Shown one piece after another: positions 1 through 5,586 of a stretch of 8,058 nucleotides of DNA (the first letter of the stretch is position 1; each line of letters opens with the position of its first letter). Source of the stretch: Sporichthyaceae bacterium (GTDB taxonomy: Bacteria; Actinomycetota; Actinomycetes; JACCYY01); contig JACCYY010000025.1 of NCBI GenBank assembly GCA_013696235.1, positions 1-8,058 of the forward strand. Reading direction: 5' to 3'. The notes below the pieces were generated by a model that did no database searches, was not told the DNA's origin, and saw only the letters and a list, made by a program, of their open reading frames with translations. The translations under genes and the position numbers were made by a program.

Positions 1-470
1 TGGCGATCATCGGGCCCGGCGAGATGTTCGGCGAGCTGTCGATCTTCGACCCTGGACCCCGGTCCTCGACCGCCGCGGCGATCACCGACCTGTCGCTGCT
101 CGAGCTCGGCCAGGCCGAGGTACGCGCATGGCTGGTAGACCGCCCGGAAGTCGCCGAGAGCCTGCTCCACCAGCTCGCCCAACGGCTCCGGCATGCCAGC
201 GAGACCATGGCCGACCTCGTTTTCACCGACGTCCCGGGCCGGGTGGCCAAGGCCCTGCTCGACCTCTCGCGTCGGTTCGGCCGCCCGGACGGCGATGACC
301 TACGGGTCGATCACGACCTCACCCAGAACGAGCTCGCCCAGCTGGTGGGCGCGTCCAGGGAGACCGTGAACAAGGCGCTTGCCGACTTCGCCGCTCGCGG
401 CTGGATCCGGCTCGACGGGCGTTCGGTGGTCCTGATCGACCTCGACCGCCTCACTCGTCGGGCGCGCTGA
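1..470 (+). CDS. crp: Crp/FNR-family cAMP receptor protein, C-terminal part (5' truncated by window)
   Basis: This is the 3' end of a cAMP-responsive transcription factor. The frame is open from base 3 with no start inside the window, so the Met codon at 24 is internal. The first visible residues are the phosphate-binding cassette of the cyclic-nucleotide domain ([17 protein letters not shown]), containing the Gly-Glu-Leu and Arg-Ser residues that hold cAMP in this family. Next come the dimerisation helix, the hinge ([10 protein letters not shown]) and a winged helix-turn-helix whose recognition helix reads [14 protein letters not shown]. The ending [22 protein letters not shown] resembles, from memory, M. 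tuberculosis Crp (Rv3676) closely. About 155 residues of a usual 220-230 are present. The gene is convergent with the minus-strand operon, with only 9 bases between the two stop codons. The family assignment is firm; targets cannot be inferred from the window. Confidence 0.95.
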   Translation, partial: AIIGPGEMFGELSIFDPGPRSSTAAAITDLSLLELGQAEVRAWLVDRPEVAESLLHQLAQRLRHASETMADLVFTDVPGRVAKALLDLSRRFGRPDGDDLRVDHDLTQNELAQLVGASRETVNKALADFAARGWIRLDGRSVVLIDLDRLTRRAR

Positions 471-479
471 GCGGCAGTG

Positions 480-1355
480 TCAGGGCCACATCTGGTACAT
501 CGCGGTGGCGAGCCGTTCAGTCGCGGTGTCGGCGTCCCACCTGAGGAGTCCTCGCGCTGATCGTCCGGGTTCGGCGGCGAGGAGGCGCTGGAGCGCGAGG
601 AGGCCGATCCAGTAGCCGCTGCGGATGGGCAACCCAGCGCAACGTTCGGGTCCGGCCGAGAAGAACCGGTCGCCGAGCCCCTCGTCGAGGCCGAGATCTG
701 TCAGCACCGCATCGCGGATCTCGAATCTCCGCTCCTCGCAGTCGCCGAGCCACGTGCGATGAGCGTCGTCAAACCAGAGGTATTCGTCGAGCCGAAGGCC
801 GGGAACGACCCGGGCCGAGACGGCACTCGCCAGACCCTCGGCAAAGACACGCGTCCCGACCGTCTCCGGCCAGATCCCCCTGGCAGCGCGCTCGTGCGCG
901 AGATGGGTCATCTCATGGACGACCAGCACGTGGTCGTACGGCAGATCGGGGAGCAGCTCGAGGGCGAGGAACAGCGTCGGCGCCCCTTCCCAACGGGCCA
1001 CCCACCCGTTCGAGGTGCCGACGCCGACCAGGAGCACGGCCGAGACCGCCGCATCATCGAGGAGCTCATGGGCTCGCAGGCTGGCTTCGACCCGGTCGAC
1101 GAGAAGCCGTGCGCGCCACTCGCGATGCTCGATTGAGGCAGCCAGCTCTCGTACGCGCCCGGCGGCAGACTCCCGGCGCCCGACCTTCCCCCAGCCCGAG
1201 TAGTACGACTGAAAGATCGAGGGGTACCTCGCCTCGTAGTCCCGGACCCAGACTGCCGTGCGATCCTCGCCGTCGGGCACGTCGGCCAGATGCTGGTACG
1301 CCGCCGCGGTCGACACGATGCGAGCCATCGCGCCAGCATGCCCGGTCGGGGTCAC
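480..1355 (-). CDS. Putative zinc metalloprotease with HExxH motif (DUF2268-like)
   Basis: The 291-residue product carries a zinc-metalloprotease signature: HEMTH at residues 147-151, preceded by a hydrophobic strand (DHVLVV). Twenty-two residues after the last His comes FAEGLAS, whose Glu173 could be the third zinc ligand, as in gluzincins. A GYWIG segment (247-251) lies near the C-terminus. This arrangement recalls DUF2268-type predicted Zn-dependent proteases, but I recognise the family only by motif. There is no signal peptide or membrane segment, so it is probably cytoplasmic. The start chosen is GTG at 1355, 5 bases after the DUF6457 stop. An ATG at 1328 (residue 10) is a possible alternative, and neither has a good ribosome binding site, which fits translational coupling. 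It is the last gene of the operon. Its substrate is unknown, and it could be a metal-dependent protein without protease activity. Confidence 0.75.
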   Translation of the reverse strand: MTPTGHAGAMARIVSTAAAYQHLADVPDGEDRTAVWVRDYEARYPSIFQSYYSGWGKVGRRESAAGRVRELAASIEHREWRARLLVDRVEASLRAHELLDDAAVSAVLLVGVGTSNGWVARWEGAPTLFLALELLPDLPYDHVLVVHEMTHLAHERAARGIWPETVGTRVFAEGLASAVSARVVPGLRLDEYLWFDDAHRTWLGDCEERRFEIRDAVLTDLGLDEGLGDRFFSAGPERCAGLPIRSGYWIGLLALQRLLAAEPGRSARGLLRWDADTATERLATAMYQMWP

Positions 1356-1360
1356 AGCGG

Positions 1361-1618
1361 TCAGCCCAGAGGCGACCAGGACTCAGCCAGTGCGGCGGCG
1401 CGGGCGGCCAGCACAGCGACGGTGATCGGGTCGCCGCGACCGCTCGCGCGACCCGCGGCGTAGCCGACCAGGAACGTGGTGAGCGGAGCCGCGGGCCGGT
1501 CCACCTCGTGCGCTGCGACCCTGGCGAGATCGAGGACGTCATTGATGTCCAGGACGACGTCCTGGTCGAGACCGAGCTCCTGCTGGAGCCGCTGCACCCA
1601 TCGGTCGAGCTCGTTCAT
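1361..1618 (-). CDS. DUF6457 small protein
   Basis: This is an 85-residue, mostly helical acidic protein beginning MNELDRWVQRLQQELGL. The central segment has the pattern LDLARVAAHEVDRPAAPLT followed by FLVGYAAGRASG, which I associate with the DUF6457 family. That family is often found beside or fused to MobA-like nucleotidyltransferases in actinomycetes. Its biochemical role is unknown; an accessory role in molybdenum cofactor handling is inferred from context. The ATG at 1618 is chosen because a strong AGGAGG lies 6 bases upstream. The open frame extends to 1672, but those extra 18 codons would fall inside mobA. The start overlaps the mobA stop as ATGA. No cysteines, signal peptide or membrane segment are visible. 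Confidence 0.8.
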   Translation of the reverse strand: MNELDRWVQRLQQELGLDQDVVLDINDVLDLARVAAHEVDRPAAPLTTFLVGYAAGRASGRGDPITVAVLAARAAALAESWSPLG

Positions 1619-2199
1619 GGCGATCCTCCTGCTCTGGCGACCGCGATCTCGGCCTGCGCCACCTCGGCCCACGTGTCACAGTCCATGGCTGCCTCCGCCA
1701 CCTCGATGCGCGCGACATCGAGCCTGGCCACCACCGATCGCATCGACGCGCCCGCCAACGATCCACCGTCTGCCAGCGCAGTCCGCAGAGCTCCCACCTC
1801 GTAGGTTGCGAGCAGCGGCTGGTCCCGACCGGACGCGTCGACCCCGACGGCCCCATCCCGGCCGAACGCTGCGGCGAGCAGCTGGGCCACCACTGCGGCG
1901 CCGACGAGTGGCAGGTCGACAGCGAGCACGACGGCGTACGGGGCGTGGACGAACCGCATGGACGCGGCCAGCGCGCAGGCGGGACCACCGCCGGATGGAT
2001 CCTCGCAGCACCAGGCCACCGGCTCCCGTGACGGCCGGACCGGCCCGACCACCACCCTTCTCTCCGCGCCAGGGACCGCGGCCAGGACCCGGTCGAGGAG
2101 CCGTTCCCCGCCGATCACGAGCTCGGCCTTGTCCACACCTCCCATGCGCCGACCGGCACCACCGGCCAGGACCACCACGTCGTGCGCCGGAAGGCTCAC
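1615..2199 (-). CDS. mobA: MobA-like NTP transferase (molybdenum cofactor guanylyltransferase family)
   Basis: This 194-residue nucleotidyltransferase probably joins GMP to molybdopterin to make the guanine dinucleotide form of the cofactor. The N-terminal nucleotide-binding motif is LAGGAGRRMGGVDKAEL (residues 11-27), the usual LAGGxSxRMGxdKa with Ala for Ser at one place. Other family motifs are EDPSGGGPACAL (66-77), the metal-binding Asp95 in VLAVDLPLV, GRDQPLLATY (124-133), and a C-terminal CDTWAEVAQAE similar to the family's DIDTPEDLA-type motif. The start is GTG at 2199, which overlaps the MBL gene's stop as GTGA. The frame remains open far upstream (to 3225), but that extension lies inside other genes. 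The stop overlaps the DUF6457 ATG. A related enzyme, such as a MobA-like cytidylyltransferase or a sugar-nucleotide enzyme, is possible, but the DUF6457 neighbour favours the molybdenum cofactor role. Confidence 0.85.
   Translation of the reverse strand: MSLPAHDVVVLAGGAGRRMGGVDKAELVIGGERLLDRVLAAVPGAERRVVVGPVRPSREPVAWCCEDPSGGGPACALAASMRFVHAPYAVVLAVDLPLVGAAVVAQLLAAAFGRDGAVGVDASGRDQPLLATYEVGALRTALADGGSLAGASMRSVVARLDVARIEVAEAAMDCDTWAEVAQAEIAVARAGGSP
1625..1630 (-). promoter_or_regulatory. Ribosome binding site of the DUF6457 gene
   Basis: A perfect AGGAGG on the minus strand lies 6 bases before the ATG at 1618. It decides the start against the upstream in-frame codon at 1672. It sits inside the 3' end of the mobA-like gene and is the strongest Shine-Dalgarno sequence in the window. 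Confidence 0.8.
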
Positions 2200-2987
2200 G
2201 AGTGAGGACCCCGCAGATGATCGAGCTGCGCTCGGACGGACTGTTCCGCAGCCGGCCAGAGCGACCGGTCGACGTCTGCGTACACGGTCCGGACCACCGC
2301 CATCGCGGTGTCCGCGCCGGCCGCCACCGCGGCGCGGACCTGCTCGAGCCGCTCGAGCCGATGCGCCTTGTACGCGGCGATCACCGCACCCGGGCGGCGC
2401 TGGGACGGGCCGTGCCCCGGCAGCAGGTGACGCAGCCCTCGCGACGAGACGACCTCGGCCAGGTGGTCGAGCGACGTGAGGTAGTCGTCGAGCCGGCCGT
2501 CCGGGTGCGCGACGACCGTCGTACCTCGCCCGAGCACAGTGTCCCCGGTCAGGAGGGCACCGTCGGCGGACAGCACGAAGCACACCGAGTCGGCCGTGTG
2601 GCCGGGCGTCGGCACGACCACCAGCCGTACGGCGGCGGCCTCGAGCTCGCCTGCTTCCAGCGGCTCTCCGCCCTGGCACAGCGACGGGTCCAGTGCCCGG
2701 ACCGGGGCTGCGACCAGGTCGGCCAGGGCTCGGGCCGCGCCGCTGTGGTCCAGGTGGCCATGGGTCAGAAGGATCAGTTCGACGGCGCGGCCGCCGGCCC
2801 CAGCCATCGCCGCGACGCGGGCGAGATGTCGATCGTCGACCGGTCCCGGATCGACGACCACGACCGAGGGGGCACCGGGCTCGGCGAGGAGGTACGTGTT
2901 GGTGCCGTCGAGCGTCATCGGGCCAGGGTTCGGCGCGAGCACGCAGGTGGCCCGCTCGGTCACCTGACCACCGGTCCACGGCGTCAC
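2196..2987 (-). CDS. MBL-fold metallo-hydrolase (LACTB2-like, Rv3677c-type)
   Basis: This 263-residue metallo-beta-lactamase-fold hydrolase has all the metal ligands of the family: THGHLDH (His76, His78, Asp80, His81), His130 in PTPGHTADS, Asp149 in LLTGDTVLG and His192 in LLPGHG. The N-terminal PGPMTLDGTNTYLL strand pair and the C-terminal helical tail (about 205-260, KAHRLERLEQV to AQLDHLRG) match LACTB2-like proteins, which carry a winged-helix tail. The product also resembles, from memory, M. tuberculosis Rv3677c, the neighbour of crp there. LACTB2 in animals is a ribonuclease; whether this one cleaves RNA or a small thioester is unknown. The start is GTG at 2987, overlapping the NUDIX stop as GTGA. 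A second GTG lies at residue 9. The protein is probably cytoplasmic, and the full metal site implies an active enzyme. Confidence 0.9.
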   Translation of the reverse strand: MTPWTGGQVTERATCVLAPNPGPMTLDGTNTYLLAEPGAPSVVVVDPGPVDDRHLARVAAMAGAGGRAVELILLTHGHLDHSGAARALADLVAAPVRALDPSLCQGGEPLEAGELEAAAVRLVVVPTPGHTADSVCFVLSADGALLTGDTVLGRGTTVVAHPDGRLDDYLTSLDHLAEVVSSRGLRHLLPGHGPSQRRPGAVIAAYKAHRLERLEQVRAAVAAGADTAMAVVRTVYADVDRSLWPAAEQSVRAQLDHLRGPHS

Positions 2988-3850
2988 CGCTCGTACCCCG
3001 GCTCGCCCGGCAGAACGACGTGTGGAACGCCGGAGTCGAGCACCGGTCTCGGCATGATCGTCGTGATGACTCGCGCGTCGGCGGCCAGCAGGACGGCGTC
3101 GACGGTATCGAACGAAGCAAGCTCGCCGAGCACGACCGCCGTGGGAGGGAGCATGAGCACATCGCCGGCCGCCTGGGCAGCGAGCGCCTCACCCGGCCGG
3201 ATCCAGGCGACCCGGTCCGCCTCACCGCCGACCGCCCGGGTGCGCTGCCCGGGCGGGACGGAAGCGACGAAGAACGCGGTGTCGTAGCGACGAGGCTCGA
3301 ACTCCGGTGTCACCCACCGCGCCCATCCGCGCAGGAGATCGGCGCGCACGACGAGTTGCCGGCGCTCGAGCACCGCCGAGAACGACGACGTGCGGTCGAT
3401 CAGCGTCAACCGGTCGGCCTCCCAGTCGTCACCGCTCGTGTCGTCGACGATGCCGTGATCGGGCACCACGTGGTTCACCTGTCGACCGGCGAGGAGGACG
3501 CCGGACTCCTCGAACGTCTCCCGGACGGCCGCCAGCACGAGCCCCCGTGCCCTGGCCTCGTCGACGCCGAACCGCTCGGCCCAGACGGCTGGCGCCGGGC
3601 CGAACCAGCCGGTACCGGACTCGAGGTCGCGCGGGTCCACGGTCCCGCCGGGAAACACGTGCATCCCCGGCGCGAACGCCATGGTGGTCACCCGTCGCAG
3701 GACGTACACCTCGACTCCGCCCGCACCCTGGCGGATCAGCGCGAGGGTCGCGGCGTCCCGCGGTGCGGCGACCGGTGCCCCCGTGGCGACATGTGCACGA
3801 GCTCGTTCGGCGAGGTGCTCTGGCAGCAGCCGGTCCGGCCCGGTGATCAT
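2984..3850 (-). CDS. NUDIX hydrolase, NUDT19-like with split Nudix box
   Basis: This 288-residue NUDIX hydrolase has the core Nudix motif as RETFEESGVLL (residues 110-120), including the metal-binding Glu residues. The glycine part of the box, FPGGTVDP (66-73), lies about 40 residues upstream instead of the usual handful. It is separated by a helical insert rich in Ala and Arg (about 80-105). A second conserved block, WVTPEFEPRRYDTAFFVA (179-196), and LPPT (234-237) are typical of the NUDT19/RP2-like branch, some members of which split CoA or acyl-CoA. The substrate here is unproven. The start is ATG at 3850, 27 bases after the RidA stop. Upstream there is only a GGAG about 13 bases away, so the ribosome binding site is poor. 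The stop overlaps the MBL gene start. The arrangement suggests joint translation with the MBL hydrolase. Confidence 0.88.
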   Translation of the reverse strand: MITGPDRLLPEHLAERARAHVATGAPVAAPRDAATLALIRQGAGGVEVYVLRRVTTMAFAPGMHVFPGGTVDPRDLESGTGWFGPAPAVWAERFGVDEARARGLVLAAVRETFEESGVLLAGRQVNHVVPDHGIVDDTSGDDWEADRLTLIDRTSSFSAVLERRQLVVRADLLRGWARWVTPEFEPRRYDTAFFVASVPPGQRTRAVGGEADRVAWIRPGEALAAQAAGDVLMLPPTAVVLGELASFDTVDAVLLAADARVITTIMPRPVLDSGVPHVVLPGEPGYER

Positions 3851-3877
3851 GACGGTCCGACGTCTCCAGGTGCCCGG

Positions 3878-4339
3878 TCAGCCGACCTCGACCACGATCT
3901 CCACCTCGACCGGCGCGTCGAGCGGGAGCACGGCCACCCCGACCGCGCTGCGCGCGTGCCGACCGCCATCGCCGAACACCTCGCCGAGGAGCTCGCTGGC
4001 ACCGTTGATCACCTGAGGCTGCCCGGTGAAGTCAGGCGCGCTCGCGACGAATCCGACGACCTTCACCACGCGGGTCACCGCCGACAGCTCGCCCACGACG
4101 GACTTGACCGCGGCCAGGGCGTTGAGCGCGCAGGTGCGAGCCAGGTCCTTGGCGGTCTCGGGGTCCACCTCGGCGCCGACCTTGCCGGTCCGGGCCAGCG
4201 TTCCGTTCACCATCGGCAGCTGCCCGGACGTGTAGACGTAGCTGCCCGTGCGCACGGCCGGTACGTAGGCGGCGAGCGGTGCGATCACGGCGGGAAGCTC
4301 GAGGCCGAGCGCGACCAGCCGCGCTTCCGGGGTACTCAC
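3878..4339 (-). CDS. RidA/YjgF/UK114-family protein (Rv3678c-type)
   Basis: This 153-residue protein belongs to the RidA (Rid) superfamily, whose founding members hydrolyse reactive enamine/imine intermediates such as 2-aminoacrylate. The C-terminal signature is ARSAVGVAVLPLDAPVEVE. Arg130 aligns with the substrate-binding Arg105 of E. coli RidA, and Glu145 lies 15 residues further on, as Glu120 does there. The N-terminal YVPAVRTGSYVYTSGQLP is also typical. The protein is about 25 residues longer than E. coli RidA and belongs to the longer branch with GFVASAPDFTGQP and INGASELLGEVFG, so its exact substrate is less certain. The start is GTG at 4339, which overlaps the DUF4177 stop as GTGA. It corresponds to Rv3678c by sequence and position. 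It is probably a cytoplasmic homotrimer, as is known for the family. Confidence 0.92.
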   Translation of the reverse strand: MSTPEARLVALGLELPAVIAPLAAYVPAVRTGSYVYTSGQLPMVNGTLARTGKVGAEVDPETAKDLARTCALNALAAVKSVVGELSAVTRVVKVVGFVASAPDFTGQPQVINGASELLGEVFGDGGRHARSAVGVAVLPLDAPVEVEIVVEVG

Positions 4340-4503
4340 GCCGACGACCCGCCGATCGGGCGCTTGAGGTACGCGACCAGCTGCTCACCGCTTGGTCCCG
4401 GCACGACCTGGACGAGTTCCCACCCGTCCTGGCCCCACTGGTCGAGGATTTGCTTCGTCGCGTGCACGAGCAGCGGGACCGTCGAGTACTCCCAGGTCGT
4501 CAT
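4336..4503 (-). CDS. DUF4177-type small protein (Rv3678A-like)
   Basis: This 55-residue protein is the first gene of the minus-strand operon. Its sequence begins MTTWEYSTVPLL and contains TKQILDQWGQDGWELVQVV and GEQLVAYLKRP. The WEY...LDQWGxDGWELV pattern is the DUF4177 signature. It resembles closely, from memory, the small M. tuberculosis protein Rv3678A at the same position. Its function is unknown; DUF4177 proteins form a small alpha/beta fold and have no assigned enzymatic activity. The ATG at 4503 has no Shine-Dalgarno sequence and sits 6 bases after a TAGGGT box, so the mRNA is probably leaderless. The stop overlaps the RidA GTG start as GTGA, suggesting coupled translation and equal production. 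Confidence 0.9.
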   Translation of the reverse strand: MTTWEYSTVPLLVHATKQILDQWGQDGWELVQVVPGPSGEQLVAYLKRPIGGSSA

Positions 4504-4509
4504 GGCGCG

Positions 4510-4515
4510 ACCCTA
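4510..4515 (-). promoter_or_regulatory. Predicted -10 box of the seven-gene operon (leaderless start)
   Basis: TAGGGT on the minus strand fits the actinobacterial -10 consensus TANNNT and is separated from the DUF4177 ATG by 6 bases (CGCGCC). Transcription would start at or within a base or two of the start codon. No Shine-Dalgarno sequence is present. No convincing -35 element is seen. Confidence 0.6.
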
Positions 4516-4524
4516 CCCACGACC

Positions 4525-4534
4525 CACCGCGGTG
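4525..4534. promoter_or_regulatory. Perfect 10-base palindrome between divergent promoters
   Basis: CACCGCGGTG is a perfect palindrome near the middle of the 66-base gap between the DUF4177 operon and bagA. Relative to the predicted transcription starts, it lies at about -22 to -31 for the minus-strand promoter and -36 to -45 for bagA. A bound regulator could therefore affect both. It is short and GC-rich, so chance is a real alternative. Confidence 0.3.
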
Positions 4535-4556
4535 CGTTCCGCGGCGTGAGGTCGTC

Positions 4557-4562
4557 TACTGT
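4557..4562 (+). promoter_or_regulatory. Predicted -10 box of bagAB (leaderless start)
   Basis: TACTGT fits TANNNT and lies 7 bases before the bagA ATG at 4570. The intervening bases (CGCGCCC) hold no ribosome binding site, so the transcript probably begins at the start codon. No clear -35 element is visible. Confidence 0.6.
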
Positions 4563-4569
4563 CGCGCCC

Positions 4570-5586
4570 ATGACGCGGCGAGGCGAGAACCGGCCGGCCG
4601 GGGGCGTGGCCAAGGCACCGTGGGCGGGAGTCCGCCTTCACGTCGTCACCGGCAAGGGCGGCGCTGGCAAGACGACGGTGGCATCGGCGCTGGCCATCGC
4701 GCTCGCCGGCAGCGGCCGACGCGTCCTCCTGGTCGAGGTCGAGGAGCGGCAGGGCCTTGCCCAGGTGCTCGACGTCGCACCGCTCTCGTACGAGGAGCAG
4801 CCCGTCGCCACCGGGCCTGGTGGCGGCAAGGTGCTCGCGATGGCAGTCGACCCGCACGAGGCCCTCATGGAGTACCTCGCGCTCTACACGAAGATCCGCC
4901 GGGCCGGGAAGACGCTGGAGCGCATCGGTGCCGTCGACTTCGCGACCACGGTCGCACCCGGGCTCCGCGACGTCCTCCTCACGGGCAAGATTTTCGAGGC
5001 GGTCCGCCGGCGGGCGAAGAACGACTTCGTGTACGACGCCGTGGTCGTGGACGCACCGCCGACTGGCCGCATCACCAGGTTCCTGGGCGTGAGCACAGAC
5101 GTCGCCGGCCTCGCGAAGGTCGGACCCATCCACCGTCAGGCCGAGGCGATCACGACGCTCTTCCGGTCACGGAGGACGGTCGTCCACCTGGTCACGTTGC
5201 TCGAGGAGATGCCCGCCCAGGAGACGATCGAGGCGGTCGACGCGCTCTGGCGGGCGAAGTTCCCGATCGGCGGCATCGTGATCAACGCAGGTCGCGCGCC
5301 GATGCTCCGCCACAAGGAAGTCGTCGCGGTTCGCGAGGGAGCGATCGACTCCGAGTCGATCGGGAAGGAGCTCTCCTCGGTCGGCCTGGACAACGAGGTA
5401 ACCGCGCAGCTGCTGCTCGATGAGGGCAACGACTACGCGCAACGACTCGTGCTCGAGCGCCGGGCCCGCCGGATGCTCCACCGCCTCGACCGACCGATCT
5501 TCGACCTGCCCCTCATCGAGGGCGGGGTGGACGTCGCCGGCGTGCACGAGCTCGCCGCAGAGTTGCGCGCCCAGGGAGCGGCATGA
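4570..5586 (+). CDS. bagA: Get3/ArsA-like ATPase, subunit A (Rv3679-type)
   Basis: This 338-residue ATPase belongs to the ArsA/Get3 group of deviant Walker A proteins. The P-loop is GKGGAGKTT (residues 28-36) with the signature Lys29 that in Get3 and ArsA reaches across the dimer to the partner's nucleotide. The switch II motif is DAPPTGR (161-167), and Asn239 in GIVIN is the likely adenine contact. The usual switch I DPA is replaced by VEVEERQG, putting Glu58 where the catalytic Asp normally lies. The insert after switch II is short, about 30 residues. There are no cysteines, so neither an arsenite site nor the Get3 CxxC zinc site exists. The ATG at 4570 is chosen because a TACTGT box lies 7 bases upstream; the frame is open further back but that overlaps DUF4177. 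It overlaps bagB as ATGA. The name follows the mycobacterial BagA/BagB pair (Rv3679/Rv3680). It is probably cytoplasmic and paired with BagB. Confidence 0.92.
   Translation: MTRRGENRPAGGVAKAPWAGVRLHVVTGKGGAGKTTVASALAIALAGSGRRVLLVEVEERQGLAQVLDVAPLSYEEQPVATGPGGGKVLAMAVDPHEALMEYLALYTKIRRAGKTLERIGAVDFATTVAPGLRDVLLTGKIFEAVRRRAKNDFVYDAVVVDAPPTGRITRFLGVSTDVAGLAKVGPIHRQAEAITTLFRSRRTVVHLVTLLEEMPAQETIEAVDALWRAKFPIGGIVINAGRAPMLRHKEVVAVREGAIDSESIGKELSSVGLDNEVTAQLLLDEGNDYAQRLVLERRARRMLHRLDRPIFDLPLIEGGVDVAGVHELAAELRAQGAA

Noticed and set aside
1619..1672. Longer N-terminus for DUF6457
   Set aside because: The AGGAGG at 1625-1630 is ideally spaced for the ATG at 1618, and the extra codons lie in mobA.
1476..3287. 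603-codon open frame on the plus strand across mobA and the MBL gene
   Set aside because: It is antisense to genes with full family motifs. Its product is a low-complexity Arg/Pro/Ser-rich sequence typical of GC-rich shadow frames.
4536..4540. GGAAC on the minus strand as an ECF sigma -35 element
   Set aside because: There is no matching GTT-type -10 at the right distance, and the spacing to TAGGGT (20 bases) is too long.
2693..4549. 618-codon open frame on the plus strand
   Set aside because: It is antisense to the MBL, NUDIX, RidA and DUF4177 genes and has no recognisable motif, so it is a composition artefact.
4279..4569. Upstream extension of bagA to 4279
   Set aside because: It would add 97 Arg-rich residues antisense to DUF4177 and place the predicted promoter inside the gene. 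The ATG at 4570 begins directly after the -10 box and gives the family length.
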